Source: an uncultured Kiloniellaceae bacterium (GTDB lineage Bacteria; Pseudomonadota; Alphaproteobacteria; Kiloniellales; Kiloniellaceae). Taken from it: a stretch of 64,000 nucleotides of DNA. A program made the translations under genes and the position numbers. Below, piece by piece: positions 16,156-28,453 of this stretch (position 1 is the stretch's first letter; each line of letters starts with the position of its first letter). The notes beneath the pieces were generated by a model. That model worked only from the letters and a program-made list of their open reading frames with translations, had not been told where the DNA came from and ran no database searches. Location: positions 186,001-250,000 of the forward strand of contig CANLSF010000004.1 of assembly GCA_947493695.1 (NCBI GenBank), in the 5' to 3' direction.

Positions 16156-18051
16156 CTAGAACTGAGACAGAACGGTGTCGAGGTTGCGGTTGTTGATTTC
16201 GACGCTGTAGGTGCTGTTCAGAGTGGTCGTGAACTGGGTGACCAGGTCCCCCTGAATACGGTTGGCGAGGTTCGTCTGCAGCGTTTCAATTGCGTTGTCG
16301 GCTTCCGCTTCCGGCGCGGCAGTGATCTCCGAGAGACGCGCGACCATCACACCTTCAGTGTCCTCGACGATGTCGGCTTTACCTTCTTCAAGCTCAAAGA
16401 GCTTGGTGGGGAGGTCGAGCGGAATGCCGGGAGTCGGGTTCGTGTTGAAGCGACGCAAAGCCGGGGTGTTGGTGAGCGTCAGGCCGGCTTCTTCGGCCAG
16501 AGCCGCAAAATCCCCGCCAAGGTTGATGGCATCGACCATGGCCTGCGCTTTTTCGCTGAGCAGGCGCGTGCGCTCGGCAGCTGTCCAGCCGGCAATCACG
16601 TCGTCGCGGACCTCATCCAGAGGTCTGGCGGCCGCTGGCGCGCTGGAAAGGACCTGAACCACGAAGTATCCGCCCTCTGCGGTTTCCGTGAGCAGGCTTT
16701 CCTGTCCGACATCGGTTGAAAAGGCGGTGTTGATGAAGGTTCGATCGTCCGGCAGGGCCTCGATCCGTTCGCCGTTCTCGTCGTTCCCGCTTCGGTCGAC
16801 CCGTGGGAAACGCTCCAGTTTCAGGCCCAGGGTCGAGGCGGCTTCCTCAAGTGTCTGACCACCTGCCATGGTGTCGTCGAGGGCATTGGCCAGCTCGATG
16901 GCCGTATCGGTAGCAAGGCTCAACTGCAATGTTGCGCGAAGATCGTCGACGACCTCTTCAAAGGGCGAAACACTGCCGGCCTGAACTTCGGTGACCTGCG
17001 CCAGATGCCATCCCAACGGGCTCTGCACCGGCTCCGATACACCGCCTTCTTCTGCAGCGAAAGCGCCGTCGGCAAGGGCCGGAAGCTGTGCAGCGAGTTC
17101 AGCGCGAGAGATCAGACCGAGGGCGACTGGCGTTCCGGCACTGGTTTCGCTCACGACCGCTTCGAAGCTTTTGCCTTCGCGGATCATCGCCAGCGCGTCT
17201 TTGGCCTCCTGCTCGGTAGGATAGAGAACCTGTGAGACGTTGCGGCGCTCAGGAACAGAATAGGCATCGATGCGCAGTTCATACTCCTGCTGCAGCCGCT
17301 CGTCGGAAACGGCGACTTCGTCAGTCAAGGCCGAGGGGCTGATCTGGAGAACATTCAGGCTGCGGTAAGCAGGGGCCAGGAAGTCTCCGGAATGTTCATC
17401 ATAGTATTTCTTGATCTGACCTTCGTCGGGATCCGACAGCTCGGCAATGCTGTCGTTGCGGAAGGTAACGGTGTCGGCTGAACGGGTCTCGGCACTGTAG
17501 CGATAGAGTGTTTCCGCCATTGCACGGGGCATGGAGGCGGCGCCGGAAATCGCGTTGACCACCTGCTGGCGCTGAATATCGCCAGACAGCGCCAGGAGAA
17601 AGGCCTGTTCCGTCAGGCCGCTGTTGCGCAAGGCGCCTTCGTAAGCAAAACGATCGAAGTTACCGGCCTGGTTCTGAAAGGCCGGCAGAGAGGCGATCTG
17701 CTCGCGAAGCTGATCGTCCGTCACGATAAGCCCCAGATCATCGGCGTGCTGTTCATAGAGTGCGCGGGTGGTCAAACGGTCCATGACCTGCTGTACGACA
17801 CCAAAGGCCTGCGCCTGTTCGATATCCAGGCGACCGCCAAACTGCGGCGCCAGTCGTGCCAGTTCCTGGCGCAGATTCCGGCTGAATTCCTGCTGGCCGA
17901 TCGAAACCTTGCCGACCTGAGCCACTGAATAGGCGTGGGTCGGACCCTGGAAGATATCTCCGATGCCCCAGACACCGAAGCTCGCTATGAGCAGGGCAAA
18001 GAGGCAGAAGGTGACGAACTTTTTGATCGGGTTGGTTTTTTTCTCGGCCAT
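16156..18051 (-). CDS. PpiD-like periplasmic peptidyl-prolyl cis-trans isomerase
   Basis: Membrane-anchored folding factor of 631 residues. After a short basic tail (KKTNPIKKF) a single transmembrane helix (residues 12-31) anchors it, and the rest is periplasmic. A SurA_N-like chaperone domain (about 35-185) carries GKVSIGQQEF and ALYEQHADDLG. A parvulin PPIC domain (about 265-360) has VLYPTEQEAKDAL, GLISRAELAAQLPALADGAF and GWHLAQV. A long C-terminal chaperone-like part follows. Function: helps outer-membrane and periplasmic proteins leave the Sec translocon. Linked to trpE; divergent from tpiA. Confidence 0.9.
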   Translation of the reverse strand: MAEKKTNPIKKFVTFCLFALLIASFGVWGIGDIFQGPTHAYSVAQVGKVSIGQQEFSRNLRQELARLAPQFGGRLDIEQAQAFGVVQQVMDRLTTRALYEQHADDLGLIVTDDQLREQIASLPAFQNQAGNFDRFAYEGALRNSGLTEQAFLLALSGDIQRQQVVNAISGAASMPRAMAETLYRYSAETRSADTVTFRNDSIAELSDPDEGQIKKYYDEHSGDFLAPAYRSLNVLQISPSALTDEVAVSDERLQQEYELRIDAYSVPERRNVSQVLYPTEQEAKDALAMIREGKSFEAVVSETSAGTPVALGLISRAELAAQLPALADGAFAAEEGGVSEPVQSPLGWHLAQVTEVQAGSVSPFEEVVDDLRATLQLSLATDTAIELANALDDTMAGGQTLEEAASTLGLKLERFPRVDRSGNDENGERIEALPDDRTFINTAFSTDVGQESLLTETAEGGYFVVQVLSSAPAAARPLDEVRDDVIAGWTAAERTRLLSEKAQAMVDAINLGGDFAALAEEAGLTLTNTPALRRFNTNPTPGIPLDLPTKLFELEEGKADIVEDTEGVMVARLSEITAAPEAEADNAIETLQTNLANRIQGDLVTQFTTTLNSTYSVEINNRNLDTVLSQF

Positions 18052-18336
18052 GGTGATGGCAAATCCCTGTTAACAGCAACGTTGGTCCGGCGTTTGGTCG
18101 GCGGCTAATCCTGCGAACAGCCTAACACCTTAAAAGTGCGCGGCATATTAGGTAGCCCCAGGGGTGCGGGCAATACGCAAATGCGATCACGGGCATCTCA
18201 ATAAGCTTGAGTACTTTTTACCCCATAGGGACTTCCCGGAGTTGGATTAAGAAGTCCATCATGCTAGGTAGTCGCGAAACACGCCTGAAACCGGCTTTTT
18301 TTCGTTAAATCTTCCCCAGATATGGAGACTCTTGTC

Positions 18337-19086
18337 ATGCGGCGCAAGTTGATTGCTGGTAACTGGAAAATGAACGGCTTGCGCGCCGGGGGCACCGCCC
18401 TTGCGGGTGGCCTCGCGGAAAAGGCCAACGCGGAGACGCCAATCTGTGATTTTCTGGTCTGCCCACCTGCGCATCTCTTGATTCCCGTGGCTGACGCCAT
18501 TTCGGGTAGCCCGGTCGCACTTGGCGGACAGGATTGCCATGTCAATGCTTCAGGTGCACATACCGGCGACTTGAGCGCCGAGATGCTGGCGGATACGGGC
18601 TGCAGCTTTGTCGTTCTCGGTCATAGCGAGCGCCGGGCGGATCATGGGGAGAGTAATGCTCTCGTCCGTACCAAGTCCGCTGCGGCAGAACGTGCCGGTC
18701 TTACGGCCATTATCTGCGTGGGCGAGACTGCCGAGGAGCGCAAGGCGGGCAGGGCGCTGGAAGTCATCGAGAAGCAGATCCGCGAATCGCTGCCTGAAAG
18801 CGCCGAGGCCTCGCTGGTCGTGGCCTACGAACCTGTCTGGGCAATCGGAACTGGATTGACCGCGACTCCGGGAGATGTTGCGGAGGTGCATGCGCAGATC
18901 CGAAAACTGCTGATTGAGCTCTTTGGTAACGATACAGGGAATGCGATTCGCATCCTTTACGGCGGTTCGGTGAAACCGGCCAATGCCGCGGAACTTATGG
19001 CTGTCGAGAACGTTGACGGGGCGCTGGTCGGCGGTGCCAGTCTGAAGTTGGATGATTTTTGGGCGATCGGGCGCAGTTGCCCCTAG
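18337..19086 (+). CDS. tpiA: Triosephosphate isomerase
   Basis: Glycolytic interconversion of DHAP and glyceraldehyde-3-phosphate; cytoplasmic dimer. From ATG 18337 it is 249 residues, with K11 in GNWKMNG, H96 in VVLGHSERR, catalytic E165 in AYEPVWAIG, and the phosphate loop YGGSVKP. I prefer 18337 over ATG 18322 because GGAG at 18324-18327 gives a 9-nt Shine-Dalgarno spacing and the protein then begins at the conserved RKLIAGNW. The 285 bp upstream hold no gene. Two hairpins follow the stop. Confidence 0.95.
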   Translation: MRRKLIAGNWKMNGLRAGGTALAGGLAEKANAETPICDFLVCPPAHLLIPVADAISGSPVALGGQDCHVNASGAHTGDLSAEMLADTGCSFVVLGHSERRADHGESNALVRTKSAAAERAGLTAIICVGETAEERKAGRALEVIEKQIRESLPESAEASLVVAYEPVWAIGTGLTATPGDVAEVHAQIRKLLIELFGNDTGNAIRILYGGSVKPANAAELMAVENVDGALVGGASLKLDDFWAIGRSCP

Positions 19087-19126
19087 AGTGTCCTGCGCCA
19101 GATATGGCGCAGAAAAGACACTCTAG
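19083..19126. repeat. Hairpin overlapping the tpiA stop
   Basis: Arms CTAGAGTGTC (19083-19092) and GACACTCTAG (19117-19126), with a GCGCCA-gata-TGGCGC inner stem. It begins within the tpiA stop codon. No T run follows, so it may stabilise or end the transcript, or be a repeat element. Confidence 0.6.
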
Positions 19127-19136
19127 CTTGTTGAAA

Positions 19137-19188
19137 TAGAGCAAATTACTTTCACTTAATCGATTCAGATTAAGCGAAGTTTGCTCTA
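19137..19188. repeat. Long inverted repeat (TAGAGCA family, copy 2)
   Basis: TAGAGCAAA ... TTTGCTCTA outer arms with an inner CTTAATC-gattca-GATTAAG stem. It shares its ends with the repeat at 14457-14520. Together with the preceding hairpin it occupies the 320-bp tpiA-secG gap, in which I see no gene. Confidence 0.65.
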
Positions 19189-19406
19189 GCCATCGGGCTC
19201 TCAAAGAGCTAAATACCCAGCGTTCCAAACAGGCTAGGGGTCGTATGCGTGCGTTCCGCCGACCCGACCTGTGCAGATCCGCCGAAGATGCCGTTGGGTT
19301 AGGTCCATGCCTTAACTGGTGCCATATGGGCTGATTCGTGCGATTTTTTCGTTGGTGACTGCGGAGATATGGCTCTAGGTGAGCCAACTACTGAAAGACT
19401 GATTCG

Positions 19407-19751
19407 ATGCAAAACGTATTTTTGGTGATCCACTTGCTTTTGGCGCTCGCGATGATTGGGGTCGTGCTGCTGCAAAAAAGTGAAGGTGGCGGTCTTGGAA
19501 TCGGCGGCGGCGGCGGTGGCGGCGGCTCCGGAGGGATGGGCGGCTTTTTGAGCGGACGCGGATCAGCAAACCTTCTGACCCGCGCGACAGCGGTTCTTGC
19601 CGGTCTTTTCATGATCAGCAGCCTCGGCCTTACCATTCTGGCCAACCAGGGGATCGAAAATCGCTCGATCGTGGATGATCTTCGTTCACAGCCGATTGCG
19701 CCCATTCAGGCCCCGGTTGAACCACTGGCGCCACCGGTACCGCAGAACTGA
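19407..19751 (+). CDS. secG: Preprotein translocase subunit SecG
   Basis: Small inner-membrane part of SecYEG, 114 residues. Two hydrophobic helices (residues 3-22 and about 55-77) are joined by the typical Gly-rich cytoplasmic loop (LGIGGGGGGGGSGGMGG) after LLQKSEGG. The C-terminal tail is Pro/Ala-rich. The tpiA-secG-pyrG order is common in proteobacteria. Confidence 0.93.
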   Translation: MQNVFLVIHLLLALAMIGVVLLQKSEGGGLGIGGGGGGGGSGGMGGFLSGRGSANLLTRATAVLAGLFMISSLGLTILANQGIENRSIVDDLRSQPIAPIQAPVEPLAPPVPQN

Positions 19752-19909
19752 TCATGGTTCAGGCATCGCGGAATGCCGGTCAGGCGAAATTTGTGACCAA
19801 ACGGCTTTTTCAGAGCCGTGCGTGAAGACAAGAGAGGGCCGGAGATGTAATTTGTTCCGGTCGACAGGTATTTTTCTCAAAGCCGTCGGGGTTCTCCCGA
19901 ACGGACTAG

Positions 19910-21556
<1,647 letters not shown>

Positions 21557-21657
21557 GCGGCACGGGACGAACAGCAGTTTGAAGCCAAGTCGGGTGGCCC
21601 ATTCGGTGTCCGCCCATCCTGCAGCGCAGGACCTGAAATCAGAGGAATGAGCCCGGT

Positions 21658-22506
21658 ATGTCGCAGGCGAAACATGTAAGCGTTGGACCCGTCACCCTCG
21701 GCAATGACCTGCCCTTCGCTTTGATTGCGGGGCCCTGTGCCATGGAAAGCCGGGCCCATGCCCTGGAAATGAGCCATGCGCTGACAGAAATGGCGGCGGA
21801 ACTGGGTATTGGCCTGATCTACAAATCCTCCTTCGATAAAGCCAACCGCACCAGCCTGACGGCTGAGCGCGGCATCGGTCTGGACGAAGCCCTGTCGGTC
21901 TTCGCAGAGGTGAAGGAGACCTATGGCTGTCCGGTTCTAACCGACGTCCATACGGCGGAACAATGTGCTGTTGTCGGTGAAGTGGTCGATGTGCTGCAGA
22001 TCCCGGCTTACCTTTGCCGTCAGACAGATTTGCTGGTCGCCGCGGCGAAGACAGGTAAGGTGGTCAACGTCAAGAAGGGCCAATTCCTGGCCCCCTGGGA
22101 CATGAAGAACGTTGCGGCCAAGGTTACCGAAAGCGGCAACCCCAACGCCCTGGTTTGCGAGCGCGGGGCGTCTTTCGGTTACAACACCCTGGTTTCGGAC
22201 ATGCGGTCGCTGGCAATCATGGCGGCGGATACCGGCTGTCCTGTGGTCTATGATGCGACGCACTCAGTCCAGCAGCCGGGTGGGCGAGGCGGCTCGTCGG
22301 GCGGGCAGCGTGAGTTCGTGCCGGTTCTGGCCCGTGCCGCCATCGCGGTCGGTGTTGCCGCGGTCTTTATGGAAACCCATCAGGATCCTGACCGCGCGCC
22401 TTCGGACGGCCCCAATATGGTGCCGTTGCACCAGTTGAAAGATCTGATCGCGACACTGATGGCCTTCGATGCGATCGCAAAGGCCAATCCTGTCACAATA
22501 ACCTGA
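21658..22506 (+). CDS. kdsA: 2-dehydro-3-deoxyphosphooctonate aldolase (KDO-8-phosphate synthase)
   Basis: Condenses arabinose-5-phosphate and phosphoenolpyruvate to KDO-8-P for lipopolysaccharide. 282 residues. Motifs: [56 protein letters not shown]. Its PEP substrate is produced by the enolase encoded next, a common kdsA-eno pairing. It implies a Gram-negative outer membrane with KDO. Confidence 0.96.
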   Translation: MSQAKHVSVGPVTLGNDLPFALIAGPCAMESRAHALEMSHALTEMAAELGIGLIYKSSFDKANRTSLTAERGIGLDEALSVFAEVKETYGCPVLTDVHTAEQCAVVGEVVDVLQIPAYLCRQTDLLVAAAKTGKVVNVKKGQFLAPWDMKNVAAKVTESGNPNALVCERGASFGYNTLVSDMRSLAIMAADTGCPVVYDATHSVQQPGGRGGSSGGQREFVPVLARAAIAVGVAAVFMETHQDPDRAPSDGPNMVPLHQLKDLIATLMAFDAIAKANPVTIT

Positions 22507-22551
22507 TTTAATTCGAGATCGGCGCACCCATCGGATCGCGCCGGAACCTGA

Positions 22552-23856
<1,305 letters not shown>

Positions 23857-23956
23857 CCTCTTTTATCTCCGGAGACTTGATGAGTTCTGAAGCCTTGCGC
23901 CGGCGCTCCCAAGTCCCCAGGTGATAGATTGTTCTCAGTATGTTAGACTTCGTCTT

Positions 23957-24172
23957 ATGCCGGATGAAAACATGAAGCCAAAATCAAGTTCCAAGGCAGC
24001 CATTGCCGAGGACGACCGCGCGCTGAAACTCGCCATGATCGGGTTTGCGGGCCTAATGGTCTTTGCCGCCACTGCTGTCGTGGCTTTCCCTTCGATGGGC
24101 GCCGTTTTCCTGGAATCCTATAAGCAGCAGTATGAGGCCAAGGTCACTGAATCGGTCATCTGCCGTTTCTGA
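23957..24172 (+). CDS. Small single-pass membrane protein, hypothetical
   Basis: 71 residues from ATG 23957 (an in-frame GTG at 23921 or ATG 23972 are alternatives). A charged N-terminus (KPKSSSKAAIAEDDRALK) is followed by one transmembrane helix (AMIGFAGLMVFAATAVVAF) and a short tail. It lies 100 bp after eno on the same strand. No function assigned. Confidence 0.55.
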   Translation: MPDENMKPKSSSKAAIAEDDRALKLAMIGFAGLMVFAATAVVAFPSMGAVFLESYKQQYEAKVTESVICRF

Positions 24173-24216
24173 GAACAGCTGCCATCACCACCCGACAACT
24201 GTTTGGCGACCAAGCA

Positions 24217-24696
24217 CTAGTCCTGGCGTGGATTAGGCTGTGTGTCAGGCGAGTGCGAGAATAGTAGGTCGGTTGGGTAGGGGAGTGCCAACGAGGGCAT
24301 ATCTTCTTCGCTGAAATACCTGAGTGATTGGGTCTCTTCGTCAAGTTCTTGATCTAGGGACCGAACGATGGAGCAGAGATAAAGAACAACTGTGTATTCA
24401 ACAGTGTCTCCGTTCGGATATGTATATCTAAAAGCACGTCCACCGAATGCGCCGAGCATCTGCGTTGGTCGAACCTCCAGACCGGTTTCTTCGCGAACTT
24501 CCCTTAACAGAGCCTCCACCGGTGTTTCGCCAGGTTCAATCGCACCAGCAGGGAGACTCCATCCTTCCTTGGAAGATTTCTCCTGCAGAAGAATTTTACC
24601 GAATTGATCGGGAATGACGGCCGCAACAGCGGGGCAGAGCAGAAGGTCTGTGCCGATTCTGCAACGCAGGCTTTCTATGTATCCCGAGCCCGTCAT
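24217..24696 (-). CDS. NUDIX hydrolase
   Basis: 159 residues with a complete Nudix box at residues 51-75 (GAIEPGETPVEALLREVREE then TGLEV), binding Mg and cleaving nucleoside diphosphate-linked compounds. The upstream GWSLPAG is typical. Its substrate cannot be told. First of three minus-strand genes that interrupt the eno-ftsB neighbourhood. Confidence 0.9.
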   Translation of the reverse strand: MTGSGYIESLRCRIGTDLLLCPAVAAVIPDQFGKILLQEKSSKEGWSLPAGAIEPGETPVEALLREVREETGLEVRPTQMLGAFGGRAFRYTYPNGDTVEYTVVLYLCSIVRSLDQELDEETQSLRYFSEEDMPSLALPYPTDLLFSHSPDTQPNPRQD

Positions 24697-24741
24697 TTAT
24701 GTATCCGTGAAGGGGTTTTAGCCTGCGCGGAAGCGCTGCGG

Positions 24742-25560
24742 CTATATCAGCATCAGTTTATCGTTCAGCGCCAGCCAACCTGATGGTTCGCTCATAATCT
24801 TCGCGGTGTCGTACTTGCCGAAGATCCGGGTGACGCCGCGTTTGGTGAAGACTTCGTACATGATGGCGCTGGCGGGGCCCTGCGGTTTCCCGACTGCGCC
24901 GCCAAAACGGCTCGCAAGTTGGGTTTCCACATGAGCGCGCCAGTGTACCTCCATGGCCGTGCGGGCGACCAGCTTCCCGAGCGTCAGCTTGATGCCCAGT
25001 TTGGCGATGGCGGCTGCGGCGTCGGTCGCAAGGCCCAGACCGGCGACCGGGATCACCGCGCCGGCGAGATTTGCGCTCCGCACCCCAAGCTTTGCCGCCT
25101 TGGCTTTTTGGATTGCTGAAATCCAGCCCGTGACCGTCTCGCTCTTGCGGAAACCTTTTCCGACCGCCGTGACACCCACAATGTGCGCCGTCGTCGTTCC
25201 AATCGCGCTGCCATGCTGAATGGCGCTGAGCACATCGACCTGGGTTACCGAACTGCCGACCCCGCCGGCGATACCGATCGCGGCGCCGCCCAGGCTCTTG
25301 AAGCCACGATTGCGGAGGTAGCGTGCTGTTTTCGGGGACTGGCCCTCATGGCCGTTGGTCACGAAATAGGGATTGGGGACCAGTTTGTCGGAATAGTCCT
25401 CATCGAACATACCCGTTCCACCGGCGGACTTCAGAAAATTGATCACCTTGATCACCCCGCCTGCACCGGCGCCTGCCTCGGCGATCAGCTCGACCACGCT
25501 CCAGAGAAATTCCTCGCCGTCGTCTTTCCCAAGGTCGTTGATCGATGAAGGGTCGGACAT
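24742..25560 (-). CDS. Gly/Ala-rich hypothetical protein
   Basis: 272 residues, not recognised. The N-terminus is acidic and polar (MSDPSSINDLGKDDGEEF). The middle holds several small-residue, weakly hydrophobic stretches (GGAAIGIAGGVGSS, ANLAGAVIPVAGLGLATDAAAAI), and the end is soluble-looking. No signal peptide. Such Gly/Ala stretches occur in membrane-inserting effectors and in phage or toxin-like proteins, but nothing specific supports either. Confidence 0.7.
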   Translation of the reverse strand: MSDPSSINDLGKDDGEEFLWSVVELIAEAGAGAGGVIKVINFLKSAGGTGMFDEDYSDKLVPNPYFVTNGHEGQSPKTARYLRNRGFKSLGGAAIGIAGGVGSSVTQVDVLSAIQHGSAIGTTTAHIVGVTAVGKGFRKSETVTGWISAIQKAKAAKLGVRSANLAGAVIPVAGLGLATDAAAAIAKLGIKLTLGKLVARTAMEVHWRAHVETQLASRFGGAVGKPQGPASAIMYEVFTKRGVTRIFGKYDTAKIMSEPSGWLALNDKLMLI

Positions 25561-25760
25561 ATTACTCGTCTCCTGAATATATTATTCGAATCTCAGCATG
25601 ACCATAAAGAGGGCGGATCATTTCACAGCGAATCGGTTGTGGGGGACCGAAGCCTTACACACCCTATCGTAAGCCTGTACGCGTGTTCTAGTGAATACAG
25701 TACGTCTACATCGTATTTTGCTGTTCTCAGGAACCTTACCGATGTTCGACGCCACTACGA

Positions 25761-26375
25761 CTAAAGCCGTTCTTTAATTGCCGCCGCCATTGCATCGGGA
25801 GGGGTGCCGTGCCGGAACACCAGCATCAGATTCCAGTCTTCGTCCATCAGGTAGGTATAGGAGCTGTGGTCGACCGGGTAATCCACCGGGTCGATATCGG
25901 TCCGGATCGAGTGGTAGACCCTGAAATCACGCGCCACCGCATCGGTCCGTTCCTTGGGGCCGGTCAGGCCCACCATCCGTTCGTGAAAGAGCGCCACGTA
26001 GTCCGCCAGGTGCGCCTGGGTGTCACGATCCGGGTCTACGGTGATGAAGAGGGGGCGGAGCTTCTCTCCCTCGGGACCAAGGGCGTCCAGGGCCGCGGAC
26101 ATATCCTGCAGCGACGTCGGGCAGATATCGGGGCAGAAGGTGTAGCCGAAATAAAGCAGGACCTTCTCGCCCTTGAAATCGGCCTCCGTGGTTCTGCGCC
26201 CGGTATGGTCGAAGAGATCGAAGGGGCCGCGCATATCGGCGGGTACGGAGACGATGTTTTCACCGGCCGCCGTCTTCTCCTGTGTCAGACGAGAACCGAG
26301 GATCCAGGCTGTGGTTCCGAGCGCGGCAACGGCGATTGTCACGCCTAGGATGAGAACAGTGCGATAGGAGAGCAT
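25761..26375 (-). CDS. SCO1/SenC family copper chaperone
   Basis: Periplasmic, membrane-anchored copper-binding thioredoxin-like protein used in assembly of the CuA site of cytochrome c oxidase. From ATG 26375 it has 204 residues: one N-terminal helix (residues 7-27), the CPDICP motif (C81, C85) and the third ligand H170 in VDHSSYTYL. A longer frame to 26459 adds 28 residues without hydrophobic character, so I reject it. Implies an aerobic respiratory chain; no oxidase genes are in the window. Confidence 0.9.
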   Translation of the reverse strand: MLSYRTVLILGVTIAVAALGTTAWILGSRLTQEKTAAGENIVSVPADMRGPFDLFDHTGRRTTEADFKGEKVLLYFGYTFCPDICPTSLQDMSAALDALGPEGEKLRPLFITVDPDRDTQAHLADYVALFHERMVGLTGPKERTDAVARDFRVYHSIRTDIDPVDYPVDHSSYTYLMDEDWNLMLVFRHGTPPDAMAAAIKERL

Positions 26376-26788
26376 AGGGGTCCGGGATTGGCCGAGTGCG
26401 CGGTGCGCGGCTGATTTATCGTGAGAGCAAGATAAAACGCAAAGCCGCCTCACGGCCAACTCTTTTGAGGCAAAGGCAGTGATTTTTCAGTCCAATGGTG
26501 AGGCATTATTTTGGGATGCCGGGTGGAGGAGATGGCGCCGGGAAAATGCGTTGAGCGTTCCAGGCACTCGCTGGAGTTTGACGCGCTAGGAACATATTCC
26601 GCAACTCGAAATCGCTTTGAAACAAATGTTTCAGACGGTCGAGTGAGGTCACGTCACCTGAGGGGAGTGAGTCCAAAAGGAGTCCAAAAGGGGAATGTAT
26701 GGGAATCAATTCGGAAGAATTGAATCTTATTGGAATCATTGCGTTTTTTCAGTTGACCCGAGGAATCGATCTGTGATTCGTTCTTCTC
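26376..26788. other. SCO-ftsB intergenic region with a small tandem repeat and palindrome
   Basis: About 410 bp without a convincing gene. GAGTCCAAAAG is repeated in tandem at 26669-26679 and 26680-26690. A palindrome CAATTC-GGAA-GAATTG lies at 26707-26722, about 65 bp before the ftsB start. Promoter or operator function is possible but unproven. Confidence 0.45.
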
Positions 26789-27124
26789 ATGTCTATTGCT
26801 TGGGAAATACGCAGCCGCGCACGCTTCATCCTTCCGAGGGTGTTGGCGGTCTGTACCGTGGTTTACTTCGCCTACCACACGGTGGAGGGGGATCGCGGCT
26901 TTTTGACGTGGTTGTCGCTGAAGCAGGATCTGGCGCAGGTGCGTATCCAGCAGACAGAGCTGCGGGCACAGCGTGAGGAGCTTCAGGATCGGGTGTCCTT
27001 GCTGCGGCCCGATAACCTCGATCCTGATCTTCTGGAAGAGCGCGCGCGTGAGGTTCTCAACTATGGCCATGAAAACGAGCTTATTCTGATTACACCTAAG
27101 CGCGAAAACACCCCTGAAAAGTGA
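26789..27124 (+). CDS. ftsB: Septum formation initiator family protein (FtsB/DivIC)
   Basis: Bitopic cell-division protein of 111 residues. A short cytoplasmic tail, a membrane helix (about 13-30), then a periplasmic coiled coil (LKQDLAQVRIQQTELRAQRE) and the family end motif PDNLDPDLLEERAREVLNYG. It links FtsQ and FtsL at the divisome. Its position before pdhA matches many alphaproteobacteria. Confidence 0.9.
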   Translation: MSIAWEIRSRARFILPRVLAVCTVVYFAYHTVEGDRGFLTWLSLKQDLAQVRIQQTELRAQREELQDRVSLLRPDNLDPDLLEERAREVLNYGHENELILITPKRENTPEK

Positions 27125-27292
27125 CGGGAACACTGCAAATTTCGCAACATTAATCAAAATCAAGTTAATAATTATTATTTCATTATAAATCAATAATTTA
27201 ACCCTTATTGCAATTCTAACCTTTTCCCCGTATTCTGGCCCGGTCGATGGGGCTCGCCCCTCTGTGTTCACGCGTAGTCAAGGGGGGAGCCA

Positions 27293-28336
27293 ATGGCGAC
27301 CAGAAAAGCCCCGGCAAAAAAGCCTGCGGCAAAACGTAAGCCTGCCGCCGCCAAGTCTTCGGCAGTAAAAGTTTCCAAGGACGAGCTGCTCAATCACTAC
27401 CGGGAAATGCTGGCGATCCGGCGTTTCGAGGAAAAGGCCGGCCAAATGTACGGCATGGGCCTGATCGGTGGTTTCTGCCATCTCTACATCGGCCAGGAAG
27501 CCGTTGTTGTCGGGATGCGCGCCGCGACCACTGAAAAGGATACAGTCGTCACCTCCTACCGCGATCACGGCCACATGCTGGCCTGCGGAATGGACCCTGA
27601 CGGTGTGATGGCGGAGCTTACAGGCCGCCGCGGCGGATATTCCAAGGGCAAGGGTGGCTCCATGCATATGTTCAGCCACGAAAAGAAGTTCTACGGCGGA
27701 CACGGCATCGTGGGTGCCCAGGTGCCGATTGGAACCGGGATCGCCTTTGCGCACAAATACCTGGAAGAGCCTGCCGTCTGCCTGACCTATCTGGGCGACG
27801 GCGCGTTGAACCAGGGGCAGGTTTACGAGTCCTTCAACATGGCTGCGCTCTGGAAGCTCCCGGTGATCTATATCATCGAGAACAACAAATACGGCATGGG
27901 AACCTCGATTGAGCGTTCTTCCGCTAAGAGCACCGAACTCTTCAACCGGGGTCAGGCTTACGGCATTCCGGGAATGCAGGTCGACGGTATGGACGTTCTT
28001 GCGGTGAAGGAAGCGGGCGCCAAGGCGGCGGAACACGCCCGGAACGGGAAGGGGCCTTACATCCTCGAGATGATGACCTACCGTTACCGTGGTCACTCCA
28101 TGTCGGACCCGGCGAAGTATCGCTCCAAGGAAGAGGTGCAGAAGATGCGCCAGGAACGCGATCCGATTGAACGCCTGCGCGGCTTGATGCTGGAGCAGGG
28201 CCAGGCGGAAGAGGCCGAGCTCAAAGAGATCGACCGCGCTGTGAAGGCCCGGGTGTCGGCGGCTGCCGAGTTCGCACAGAACAGTCCCGAGCCCGATCCT
28301 TCGGAACTCTTCACCGACATTTACGTGGAGGCCTGA
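27293..28336 (+). CDS. pdhA: Pyruvate dehydrogenase E1 component, alpha subunit
   Basis: Thiamine-diphosphate-dependent decarboxylase subunit, 347 residues. A Lys/Ala/Pro-rich N-terminal extension (residues 1-27) precedes the catalytic fold, with SYRDHGHMLA, GGSMHMFS, the ThDP motif GDGALNQG (168-175) ending at N197-N198, and the phosphorylation-loop region YRYRGHSMSDPAKYR. The 168 bp upstream are strikingly AT-rich (27125-27230) and are the likely promoter of the pdhABC-lpd-lipA cluster. Extension function (flexible tail) is inferred. Confidence 0.96.
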   Translation: MATRKAPAKKPAAKRKPAAAKSSAVKVSKDELLNHYREMLAIRRFEEKAGQMYGMGLIGGFCHLYIGQEAVVVGMRAATTEKDTVVTSYRDHGHMLACGMDPDGVMAELTGRRGGYSKGKGGSMHMFSHEKKFYGGHGIVGAQVPIGTGIAFAHKYLEEPAVCLTYLGDGALNQGQVYESFNMAALWKLPVIYIIENNKYGMGTSIERSSAKSTELFNRGQAYGIPGMQVDGMDVLAVKEAGAKAAEHARNGKGPYILEMMTYRYRGHSMSDPAKYRSKEEVQKMRQERDPIERLRGLMLEQGQAEEAELKEIDRAVKARVSAAAEFAQNSPEPDPSELFTDIYVEA

Positions 28337-28453
28337 GCGCGTCCGAGAGGCCATAACTTCTCAGACGCGAAACTGGCCAGACCCGAAACCTCGCGCCCGC
28401 ATTGAACCAGAAGAGCGGGCCTGCTGCAGATTTCTATCCCGGAGAGGGACCAC

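Noticed and set aside
19799-19818. Possible terminator between secG and pyrG
   Set aside because: Short stem (ACGGCT/AGCCGT) without a following T run.
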